This document shows positions 1 to 10,259 of a stretch of 64,000 nt of DNA, one piece after another (position 1 is the first letter of the stretch; every line of letters begins with the position of its first letter). The notes beneath the pieces were generated by a model. It saw nothing but the letters and a program-made list of their open reading frames with translations. It did not search any database and was not told the DNA's origin. Position numbers and translations under genes: made by a program. Source of the stretch: Phlyctochytrium arcticum (Eukaryota; Chytridiomycota; Chytridiomycetes; Chytridiales; Chytridiaceae); contig JAHLKI010000002.1 of assembly GCA_025602905.1 (NCBI GenBank), forward strand, positions 992,001 to 1,056,000, written 5' to 3'.

Positions 1-1210
1 AGTAGAGTATCATATATATATGTCTCCGATCCGATCCCATAAATACCAAGAATGTGTTACGAGTACTCATCCCAATACTACGTGTACGTTGCCCGCTCTC
101 CCGATCAATTCGGCAATGCCTGCACAGGTGATGAGACGTTGGATCCAATCCGCAATCGAAGAATCAAGGACGAGATGGTCGAAACCATTGACGACTTTTT
201 TCAATATACCATCGCTGGTCAGCTCGTCTGTTTTCTCTATATGCAAAGTGTAAACACTCAAATCTTTCTGATGCAGAACTAACCGCGTTTAAGCCCGAAC
301 AAGGCCAAGAGGGATTTGTCCGAGCATCGACAATTGAAACTCGGCCAAAGGAAACCAAAAGGTCAAACTATCTCGTCAGTTCAGAGAATAGTTTTATGTT
401 GTCGGAGCGAGCCAAAGAGCGACTGGTCCGTGGAGAGAGAGCCATTGGAACCGCCAACTCGGAAGAACGACAGTTGCAAGTGCGCACCTTGTACGAATTC
501 GGGCTACCTTACATCTTTCGACATGTTGATGACCGCGTCAAAGATTGGATGGCATCGGCGTCTGCCTTGCCGCAAAATTCGTTTTTTTCCGTTCAATCAC
601 TCAGTACTGCCACCGTCAAAAGTCCGAACTTTCAACCGGTACGCAACGCCTTGAGATTGTTTGCTCCTGAGGGTGCACAAGATGATGCATGGACTTCCAC
701 AACTCCGCAATATCTGAAAAGTAAGAAGGTGGCATTGAGAAAATTTGTGATTTGCCACCGTTTGCCGTACGCTGTAAGACGTTTGACGGTAATGGAGCAG
801 AATCCTCCCACATCCGTCACCTTTGGGAACACAAAGATGCCCTGATACGTCATTGTTTATGGTTTGCAGCGAGCCACCGCCCTGCATGAACTTTCCCTCT
901 CCAACAATGTGGCCCGGGTGAATAATGGCATAACGTTCTCACTGTTTCCGGGAATACTAACTATGCTTTTGTCAAAGGTTCCCACCGCCATCATATTGAA
1001 AGCAGACACTCCGGTTGTGATTCAAATGCTAATCGGCCTTGGGATGAACGCGGCGAGTGAAGCCATGGTCAAAATGACCCAGACAGATCGTTTTCTTGAT
1101 CCAAACAAGATCCGTGTTGCCATGCAGGCGTCCTCTTCCAAATCAACTGAGCCGGTGCCTTCCAAAAAACTTCTGGGCCCGATTTATTCCAGAGTTTTGC
1201 CACACTGATG
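1..1210 (+). other. Coding-like fragments in shifting frames, unrecognised
   Basis: Three overlapping plus-strand stretches look protein-like. Positions 52-282 include the string YYVYVARSPDQFGNACTGDE. Positions 291-845 include ERAKERLVRGERAIGTANSE. Positions 864-1208 include ALHELSLSNNVARVNNG. The first and second lie in different frames. The second and third share a frame but are separated by an in-frame TGA near 843, and I see no good GT-AG introns that join them. The composition (charged helices, few low-complexity runs) looks like real protein, but I do not recognise a family. This may be the decayed 3' part of a gene that starts outside the window, or a mobile-element remnant, given the Helitron and tRNA fragments nearby. 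No function is proposed. Confidence 0.3.
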
Positions 1211-2300
1211 AATTGGAAGTGACGACTGAAGAAGAGCGTGGGAAAAAGGACAAGCGCAAGATAGGGCAGGAAATGGATACAAACACAACAACCATTTGGT
1301 CAAATTGCTATCAATTGCTCCACTTACCAGAAATGGCTCTTTCAATATTGGCCAGGGAGAAAAAAGTTATGGTCAAGGTTTCTAATGGTGCCAACAAAAT
1401 TTTTTAACTTGGGCAATCTGCGCGGAAAAGCGCTGGTAACCAACAGGTCTGTATGTTGAAGCGGTGTTTACTATTCCTTGGAACACGAACCACTTTGTAC
1501 CAGGTACTTTATTCTTTAGTCAACGTTATATGTATGCGTCGTTTTATCAATATCATTCTTTATATGCCAGGGATAATGATCGAGTCATATATATCTGCAC
1601 TGAAACAGGGGATGAAAATTCCCAGGAATATCAAATATAAAAGTCTGAGTTTGACATTCTCAATTGACCCCCGGACAATTCCGTGCGTGACACCCGAACT
1701 TTGACTTTTCTCAAATTCCATTGGGAACAGAATTTTGGACGCCAGTTAGTCAAGAGAATGAACCGGAACAGCATGTGACAAGTCCTAGCAGACCAAGCGC
1801 ACCGGCCGCTCCACCTGACCGTGCGCCGTTCAAACAGCAATCCGATCAAATATGCAGACGCTCTCTGGCTGCTGGACACGTGGCTAGACGACGCGTTTCC
1901 AAGTGGTGGAACATGTACTGTTTCGACTCCCGTTGACTTTCCGACCCAAACCCCCATGGTTCCATCGTTCCGGGCATTTCTGGAAAAGCACCCATCACAT
2001 CCTTACTATGAGCAATGGACGGAGCCTTCAGAGCTTGGGAAAAGCGCAAGGCCTTTGATTGCCAACGTTGCGTTTCTTCGCAAAGTCAACCGGAAAGTCC
2101 GTGTCCAAAGGCATCGCACAGGGCCGGATGCTCTGGTCAACCATGATAGGGAGGGAACCACCAACGTCCAGACCCTGTTTCCAACACCCCGCTCAACCTT
2201 GTTTTTGACAGCTTGATAATGTCTCTTCCACACTTTCTCATGCGTCGTTTTGCTAAGCCCAGGACCGCGTTTGGCATCGGTCAGGGTGCGAGCGGAGCGA
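1211..2300. other. No clear gene; possible coding fragment at 1821-2216
   Basis: No gene with a recognisable domain is visible here. One plus-strand stretch (1821-2216) reads as plausible protein, including YADALWLLDTWLDDAFP and a basic tail, but it has no convincing start and no family match by eye. It may belong to the same degraded locus as the fragments at 1-1210. Confidence 0.25.
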
Positions 2301-2307
2301 GGTCTGG

Positions 2308-2340
2308 CCCATCCATTTTTCCGAAGGAAAAATGGATGGG
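2308..2340. repeat. Perfect 15-bp inverted repeat with GAA loop
   Basis: Positions 2308-2322 (CCCATCCATTTTTCC) are the exact reverse complement of 2326-2340, separated only by GAA. The structure lies directly upstream of a tRNA-like fragment and about 95 bp before a genuine tRNA-Ser. It could be a transposon-end hairpin, a foldback element or a transcript hairpin. I could not find the CTRR terminus expected if it were the Helitron 3' end. Confidence 0.85.
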
Positions 2341-2341
2341 C

Positions 2342-2372
2342 GCGGAGTGGTTAACGTGGGGGGGCTGCGTGC
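2342..2372 (+). other. tRNA-Ser-like fragment (A-box region)
   Basis: The 15-base string GCGGAGTGGTTAACG, covering the A box and D arm of the tRNA-Ser about 100 bp downstream, is repeated exactly here. A weaker match follows (GGGGGGGCTGC versus GGTGGCCTGC). No acceptor stem, T arm or anticodon stem follows, so it cannot be a functional tRNA. It is either a truncated duplicate of the neighbouring gene or the head of a tRNA-derived SINE. Confidence 0.6.
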
Positions 2373-2434
2373 AGCTATTATACGATTTGCATGGTATATA
2401 TTCGGCAAAGAGAGGCCTCTTTCATGAGAAAACG

Positions 2435-2516
2435 GTCGCTTTGGCGGAGTGGTTAACGCGGTGGCCTGCTAAGCCATTTCCTTCTGGGAGCACAGGTTCG
2501 AATCCTGTAGGCGACG
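2435..2516 (+). tRNA. tRNA-Ser (anticodon GCT)
   Basis: This is an 82-nt tRNA. The acceptor stem GTCGCTT pairs with AGGCGAC at the 3' end, with one G-U pair, followed by discriminator G. The A box TGGCGGAGTGG and the T-arm/B-box string GGTTCGAATCC are present. The anticodon loop CTGCTAA, between GTGGC and GCCAT, gives anticodon GCT, which reads AGC/AGT. The long variable arm is as expected for tRNA-Ser. I see no intron. A T-rich Pol III terminator follows at once. Confidence 0.95.
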
Positions 2517-2519
2517 ATC

Positions 2520-2535
2520 TTTTTTGTTTTTTTTT
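2520..2535 (+). terminator. Pol III terminator of the tRNA gene
   Basis: Runs of six and nine T (2520-2525 and 2527-2535), split by a single G, begin four bases after the tRNA. This is the usual RNA polymerase III stop signal. Confidence 0.85.
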
Positions 2536-2789
2536 GTTCGGGGATAACATTTTGAAATGGTCCAGAGCATGCCCTTTGGAACCACGGATCGATAGTTTTG
2601 TCGCACCTTTATCACCACACGCCCACACATGAAAACCCTCATACTACAACAGTTACTACAGTGGCAATCCCATTCTAACAACCTCCCGACGCGTCAAAAG
2701 AGACTACGGAAAAAATCGCGCAACAATGGCCAAGCGTGGGAAAGAAAGGGCCCAGATCAGGTTAGGAGCATAATCAAGAGCCATGAGAA

Positions 2790-5160
2790 CCACGAACGTG
2801 TATGATCCTCATCCATCCAGCTATCAACCGAGCTTGTACAGAAAACGCATGCCCCTCCCCCTCGCTACGCTCGGGGTCGTCGCAGCTTGCAGCATCTCAC
2901 CTTCCCGCACCGCTGTGACACCCGTGTTAACAGAATCAGCGCTGAGGTGCAGAGTCATGTCACCGAGTAGGGAGTCGAGCATTAGTTCGTTGACCTCATC
3001 TACGTTATCGTTCGTGGCGGTAGGATGCTTCTCTTCATAAAGGTACTGTGCATCGCCGACGTGATCGTGGTAGTTGGGATAGATGTGACCGTCCAGATCT
3101 TGTTTGTCAATTCAGGCAAGGAGAGGGCAGTTGGGAGTTTGATCCCGTCTCGCTTGCCACCCGCCAACATCCAAAACCCATTGTGCAAGCTGCTACCGGC
3201 GTGTCCGCGTTAACGATCCGCATATTGATATGGAGGCGCAAGATGTGAACTTGTGGCCAGAGAAGGGATCGAGGAAGAGACGATGGCCTATCTGCTGCCT
3301 CTACGGATCGACTGGTAAGATTTGGCGAAAGTCACCCTCAAATGCGACCGTTTTCCCGCCAAATGGTTCGCTTGCCTTGAGATCATATCCTCGCCATGAA
3401 TGTGTTCCACACAAACATTTCTCCCGCTCCACCCGCACCATCTAAAAATACGATTACTTCCTTGGGCCATTGGTGACAGACCCCAAGATGGTTTGATAGA
3501 CAATGCGCTAGTCGGGGTTCAGCTTGGGTTCATTGGTGTCGGCTTCCTCTGCCAGAGCAGCCTGATCAAGGTTGGTGCGTTTTTGAATGAGTTTGTCGGT
3601 GGTCGGAGCACATACAGGACGCGATTCTTCAAGTCATCGTCAGTCAGAATCAGAGAAAGAGTTCCCTGTTTCGCGTCGAGCACGGTGTTGCAAGTCATCG
3701 CTGAGAGCTTGCCAATGGGTAAACAGGAGCGTCACATCACAGAATAACAAGATGTACGCAAACAGATCGCACTAACGCTTCAGCCAGGGCGGCATTCCGC
3801 TCGTCATCATCTTCAAGAAGACCCAATGCGATACATGCTTTGCTTGAATGTGAAGTATTCGACATCGTTGACAGTGTGCGCAGACTTTCAAAGGAAATTG
3901 GGCCGGTGACAACTGTCAACAACATTCGCAAGTAACATCTTTCCCCGGGGTATAGTAGAGAAGGCCAATAGTAAATCCCTGTTTGCGAACAGTCAACACC
4001 TTTTTGGTGGGTTCCAAACAAATTCCAGGGGGAATTGACTGTAGATTAAAGTATGGCCAATTCCGCTTTGGCTGGGTCTGTATTCGCTTCAGAGTAGGCC
4101 TCAAGCTGAGTGCTCTTGAGGGGCTGGTCCAATACCACGCGGAGATCCGCGCCTTGCTGGAACATGACGTTGCGTTCAGTGGGCAAATGGTATGCGAAAC
4201 GACAGTCAAGATACTGCTGGATCTCATTGGTTCCCTCTTCAGGATTGACTGGATCTTGATAGTTGGTGCCCTCCCGTGCAAGAACAACCGTGGCTTTATC
4301 ATGTCATTCGTAAACGTATTGAAAGAGATTTGACTGTGCCCACATTGCTGACCGTTTCGACATTTATGTGCGCGTTGTATTTGGTGCAGAGATAAAGGTT
4401 ATGAGGAACGACCCACGGGTTACCCAAGGACACACCACCGAATTTAGTAGCCGCGCCGCATGATCCATGCATCATGCAGGTGGAGATGGTCGCGAATGCC
4501 CTAGGGTCCTGAACTCGATTCATTTCGTCAACTGTGCGCAGCTTGGAATGATCGGCAATCCAGTTCAGAGTGTGGGAATGAGGCAGGTCGCGTTTTTGGA
4601 ACTCAATACCGCGTAGCCGGGCTACAGACTTGCCAGAGATGAAGTTTTGTGAATGTTAGCATGTAGTTGTTTTTGGCGCATATGAAACATTCTTGCAACC
4701 AATTCAGGATGATCAGCAAAAGTCATACCGGGCTCTAGAGCAGAGCTAATCACCTCCCACTTGGGGTTTCAAGTGAATGCCAGAAACGGCCGAACTGAGC
4801 GCGAATGGCCATGGCATCCTGGTAGTTCTGCATCATATGACGCGGACCACCGGTGGGTGAAGGAGGATGGAAAAACAATTCTGCGGCCGATGGAACCTCC
4901 GCATCCTGTAGACCTTGGTATAGATCAGCACGCAGTTTACCCTGATTGTATTTGATGAAGGTCAGACGGCTCTGCTCCAAGGATGCATGGTTGTCAACGA
5001 TACATTGCTGCAACAGGCGGCCTCCCCGCATCAGAGCATCATCGTCGGTGGACCTAGATTGGAATCGGTACGCAGAGAACTCGCGCATAGAAACGCGCCG
5101 TCGCTTGTTGGTGCCATCCTCGAAGGGTCGCAAACCTTGTGCTATCGCCATAAGAGAGGA
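2790..5160 (-). mobile_element. Decayed Helitron, RepHel coding remnant
   Basis: Read on the minus strand, the pieces fall in the normal Helitron RepHel order but in changing frames. At 5151-4750 the N-terminal Rep region contains LLQQCIVDNHASLEQSRL, LYQGLQD and GGPRHMMQNYQDAMAI. Next comes NPKWEVISS, then a rolling-circle HUH-like IEFQKRDLPHSH, then MMHGSCG (about 4750-4430). Further on lie LQAYSEAN-type sequence and YLRMLLTVVTGPISFESLR (about 4300-3850). The PIF1-type helicase start FLDGAGGAGEMFVWNT is near 3450, and the helicase C-terminal part (VDEVNELMLDSLLGDM, RGRGMRFLYKLG) is at about 3040-2830. Stops and frameshifts are frequent, and the Walker A lysine is replaced by Glu, so the copy is non-autonomous. 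Element ends were not identified. Confidence 0.88.
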
Positions 5161-6128
5161 TGGTGGTGGTAGTACTTGGGTACGACGCGTGCGAGGTTGG
5201 GCAATAATACGGTGAGGGGTTTTGGTGGGAGGTTGAGTGATGGTACGATTGGCAAGAGAAATGCGTGCTGCGCTGACTGCGCTCCCGTGCAGCGCGATAG
5301 ATTCTTGGATCCGATCTTGGCGACTTTAACTGCGCTGTATGGGATTATCACGGGCAGCAGCATCTCGGGGGGCGGCAGCGCTTCCGTGCTGGGCATGGCT
5401 CTCATGATATCAGACATGATTCGAACATTAATTGAGCAACTGAAGGTATTTGACTCAGACACAAGGTATATCATGAAATGGTAAAAGAAAGAACAAAAAG
5501 AGAATAAGCACAAGGAAGATCGTTTTTGAGCGGTAAGCAGTAAAAGCGGGCAAAGGCAAAAGGGTGGGGGGAGGCAAGTAAGTTGGTAAATTGGCAATGG
5601 TAAAGCCAAGATCTGATTTTTTTTTACTCGAGGCGGCACGCGGCTCCGAGACTCCGACGAAATGCGTTCGGATGCAAATTCACGTTAAAAACCTCAGCTT
5701 CTGTGAGTCTGCATTCAACCTCCAAATGAATGTGCAGAGGTTGCATGTAGTGCAACAAAGTACATGCAGAAACATCCAAAAAGGATAGCACCAAATAATT
5801 GCATACCAACCATAGGGAGATCACTGAAACTTGGATGTACTCAAGAGCATTTTCGTTGAAAAGAAAACCACTGTGTCTATGTACGTAGTAAAACATGCTC
5901 TGCTCCCTACAATGGCACGCCAAGGCACGACATGTTTTTCCATGCCCACATCCTTGGGACGTGCTGTGACTCGGCCTGGCGGCCTCGATCGAGAAGAACA
6001 ACATAATCCGGGTAACAACATCATGGCTAAATCCTTCAGCTGGGCATGTTAATAAATAAGAAGCGGAGGTCGTATTAATTGAAAAGAGGAGCTGCGAAAT
6101 TGAATAGAAAAGAGGTAGTATAAGAAAT
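5161..6128. other. No supported gene
   Basis: This is the interval between the Helitron Rep N-terminus and the COG1 stop codon. Open frames on both strands (for example minus 5418-5142) lack recognisable domains or coding character. It probably holds more eroded transposon DNA and the COG1 3' flank. Confidence 0.4.
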
Positions 6129-9100
6129 CTAATGTTTCCTCCGTCCCACTGTAGGTGATCCCAGGTCCAGAACACCAGACAGAAAGCTCGTCGCCTGCGA
6201 CGATACCATCCCCAGCACCGACCCAATATTGGGCGCCTTATTCCCTGTCCCACCCAACGGCGTGGTTGCGGAAGCTGATTGTCGCTGATCACCACTGGTC
6301 GCAGCATGGGTTGGCCGAGCTTGGGTTGGACCATAGAGACGAATGGATGCTTTAGGTTTGACGCGATGGTGGGTTGCGGAAGGAGCACTCTCGACGGGAA
6401 CAAGGGAGACGCGTCGAGGTGGTGGTGGTGGTGCTGTAGCTTCAGCCGTGGATAGCGACATGTCTATAAGAGGGACGCAAGCAATATAAGCAATGGTCAA
6501 GAGATGTGCGTCAGAGTCGTAGCTTACCTGATGCACTTGCTTGTCGTTTCGGAGGCAGCGTAATGACAGGAAGAAGAGTATATCGGGGTGGTTGCTCGGC
6601 AGTCGGAACCACAAACGGTGACTCTTGCGATGGCTGCGAAATATTTTTGCTCCTGTAAATCAGGTAAGAATGAGGTTCTTTCGCGGGTAGATCCGGGACT
6701 TACAGCGGAGCTGTTGGAGCAACCAAGAAAGCGCCAAACAAAGCACTTGTCCGGAGATGGAAATTTTGGACCCGGGTTGCAGTAACAGACATTAAATTTG
6801 CGTCGGCTGCTGGTCCCCCCTACCGAAAGTGCATTAATTTCCCATAGCAAATGGCAGCGTGTCAGTGTGGTAAAACAACTTACCTTTGTCAATAGTGTTT
6901 GTACGACGTCCCGCGCGATGCCTTCCTGACCAAACGTTTCATGGCCAAAGACCTTGCCCACATACAGAAAATCAAATAAAAGCTGGACAGCCTGAATACT
7001 GCTCAGGTCCTTTTGAATCGCAACGCGGGCGTACACTGATACAAAGCGCGCACCAATCTCGTGACGGAGGCGGATCAAACTTGACTGTCAGAAATGTTAC
7101 CACGTCATGTCCCGATGAAAGGTTGGATTCAAAATACCTTTTCAAGACTAAACCCTGCAACACGATTCCATTCACTACAGAGATCAAACAAGGTAATCAC
7201 AACGCTTGCCGAGGCGTGGACAGGGTACCTGATCGCACTTTCCGGATTGACCGACGTATCCACAGCTAGAATACACACGTATTAACTTGAGAAATCACGA
7301 CATTTTCAGGCGTTTGAGAAACGTACGTTCCCAGATACGCGTCAAAAGATGATCCTCCCACGCTTGGCGTTTCAATTCGGCAAGCACGGTTGATTCTAAC
7401 CGTTCGGCAATCAGCTTTACCCAAATTCCATGAGCAGCATCATAGACTTCCAACAATCGTGTTTGCAATCCCATCACCTCAATACCTGCAAGTCAGGTGG
7501 AAGATTAGTATCGCACTGATTTAAATGATGCCGGCCAAATATACCGAATTCCTCAAGGGCTGCGACCAAGAGTGGGGAACGCCCAGGGTTTTTGCTTTGG
7601 GTGTACGCTTCATCGGCGGCCCAGTTGTTGTCCAACGAAAATGAGCGGTTGAGTTTGCGAAGACGCATGGCAATAGTTCGAGCGACACGGCCTGTAAAAA
7701 GGCACTGATCGATTTGGAGAGCTAGAGGCCGGAGATGTTAAAAGCAGAACTCAGAAACGTGCGCAACAGGTTCTACCTCTTGCTTTTAGATCCTGATCAG
7801 CAACCAATCCGGTAACTTCAGTCTCCTTGACCATCTCCAACAATGCCCCACTATACTGCATCACCGTCTCTACAAACGCTTTTCGATACGTCCGGAACAA
7901 CATCATGGCATCGTCGGTGGCTCCGAAAAAGTCACTGCCTGCTTCCTGCGACGCTGGAAGTAACAGGGGGTCGGTGTCACTCCGAATAGCTTGTAGGGTT
8001 TGGTCAAATGATTCACAGACATCAGTCAGCGCAGGAGTTTCCACTCGCCGAGTAAAGTCGGCCTCGAGGTCAAAGCCGCTGGAGGTGTTGTGATCTGACT
8101 TCCAGATGTAGTCACCCACACATCGATCTAGAAAAAGGATGTCTATCAGTTGACTGGAATGCTGATTGCCTAAAGTGTAGTAGTACCAGTAGTTGTCGCG
8201 CTTCCCAATGTTGACAATTGTTTTCGAAGCATGGCTTGCGGTTGCGTTTTGAGGCTTTCAAATGACAGATGTATGATTTCCTCGGCTCGGTGATTCAAAG
8301 TTGGTCGTACTATATTCGTCCAAAGGGAGTAGCTCTTTCCCAGCAAAAACACATTGCACAGCTGTCAGGATGGTCAGACACTGAGACAGTGAATTCAAAT
8401 CAAAAGTGCGAACCTCGTCCCAAGCTACATCTGCCCTATCCGTTTGCCCCGCTATCCGCAATATGGGCGCTTCTGGCTTAGTTTCCATACTAGCCACAAA
8501 TTCAACTATTTCTCGTTTCAGGCTTGCCAACCCCTTTCCTGTCGTAATGCCGTTCAGATGAGCTTCTAATCCTGACTGTAGGATTTCCTCAACAGATTTG
8601 ATCCATTTCCTTAGAAGCCCTTGCATTTCAGATCGGGGGACTTGTGGATGGGAAACTGGCGTTGGTTTGTACGCTTGAATGCGCGGAGGCAAATGACGCG
8701 AAAGAGCATGTATGTTGGTCTTCTCCGAGTAAAGCCCCACGATTGTACAGCTGTTGTGATCATGCTCAGGCCGAGGACCTTCATCCGTAAGCAATAGAGA
8801 GATGGCAGACGGTGTCCTTTCATCGCGCGTGGCAAAGACACGCATAGTATCATACATGGACTTTTGCAACAAAGCCAGCACGCTACAGATATGTTTCGCG
8901 ACTGCATCGTGTGATGAATTCTGTGTCGAGCCCGACGATGGTCCCTTTTGTATCTCCGTGTGGATGGCAGCTTTACGCATGTCAAGGAACTGCTCCAGAA
9001 CTTCTTTTACCCCCACGTTTCGCAAATGGATTATAGCAACCAGCGTGCTTGCTATATTCTATAAGGGTAAAGGGCATGTGTGAGAGTCTGTAGTAGGATG

Positions 9101-10034
9101 AATAGAGGTTGTATCCAGTACCTTATCATTTTCAGTGATGCTCCGTAAGTGTCGAGCCGCGCGATCAATGATTTGGCCACGAAAATGACTGACTGCATTC
9201 CATTGGCGTCTGATAACTGGGAAGGATACCTGAAACAAACGAGTTGAATAATTGGCCACACCGGTGACCACGCGTAACGAACCATTGGTCGCAGTGTTCC
9301 TGAATCCGAGTACTTTTGAAGATTCTCAGCAACCTCTGCGGCTATAAGATACAGTTGACTCGCTTTCAGGTACATGTGCCCTTCCATTGCATGCCAAATC
9401 TACCCAGTTGGTGTCGATCAATCATTATTTGCGCAGACTCAAGGTGTTTTGGTTAGCTACCTGTTCCGGCGTGTCCACTAGTAGTTTGATTTGCGCCGCA
9501 ACCGAGTAAACATTTAGTTTGCGTTGCTCTGATCCAAAATTCTGTCAGGTGAAATGGCGGACAGAATGGTTTGTTGAAGTTACCAAGCATTGAATCTTTC
9601 TCCTTTCGACGCTGCACCATGACCTCATCCATCAGCACTGATGCATTACAGTTCTCCTCGATAGCCTCCAAAGTGGAACTCGCTGAGACGGCAGACTCAT
9701 GCATCATCTTGATGGCATCAGCAGCGTCAATCAAATCCCGATACTGCTCGCTGTTGCAAGTTTGTCAGTACGAGCAAGTTGCACAGATATTCGGTAAAGC
9801 ATACCCAACCATGAGGCGCAGATCTTGCTTCTTGCGCTCAATGTCTGAGCTAAAGAACACAGGGTCAGACTATAATGACTGCATTGATACGACATCGCAT
9901 TACCTTGTACGGTTGTGCAAATGTCGAACCTCGGCGACCGAGTAGTTTACAAAAAGCTGATCTGCATCTTCGATCGCCGTACCGGAGCCTCCCATCGCTA
10001 TAACCGGTCCTGGCCGGCTATCTCGTCGTTGCAT
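6129..10034 (-). CDS. COG1: Conserved oligomeric Golgi complex subunit 1 (COG1)
   Basis: COG1 is lobe A of the eight-subunit COG tether, which captures retrograde vesicles at the Golgi and maintains glycosyltransferase localisation. The N-terminus carries the Vps51/COG1 signature split over short introns: LFVNYSVAEVRHLHNRTR, then SDIERKKQDLRLMVG, then EQYRDLIDAADAIKMMHESA. YSVAAQIKLLVDTPEQ, YLKASQLYLIAAEVAEN and FPVIRRQWNAVSHFRGQII follow, matching the family core. About a dozen exons run down to a proline-rich last exon ending at 6129. Helpful intron calls are 8360-8411 (joining AWDE to LCNVFLLGKSYSLW) and a roughly 54-bp intron before FPVIRRQW. The start is either 10034 or the in-frame ATG at 9995, just before the conserved block. 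It is transcribed away from RTEL1. Internal exon edges are approximate. Confidence 0.85.
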
Positions 10035-10259
10035 GCTTCTTCGTTTTCGTTAGCATTCGGGTACTCCCTCAGTTGTAATAATCGCAATCGCAAGATTTTG
10101 AGAGGTTTGGTTTGCCGCGTCCATGACATCCGCCGCCTAACATGACTGTGCCGTTAGACCATTTGTTCCCAAATGGTTAAGCTGCTTTGCACAGCCGCTG
10201 TCGGAGGTTGATGAATTCACAATTCACGCATCCCGATTTACTCTCGTAGCGTCAAGGCA
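10035..10259. promoter_or_regulatory. Divergent COG1/RTEL1 promoter interval
   Basis: About 225 bp separate the two start codons, so both genes must draw their core promoters from this segment. No clear TATA box or named operator stands out. Confidence 0.5.

Noticed and set aside
2308..2340. Hairpin as the 3' terminus of the Helitron
   Set aside because: The orientation would fit, but no CTRR sequence follows within the expected distance on the minus strand, and the tRNA gene lies between it and the helicase remnant.
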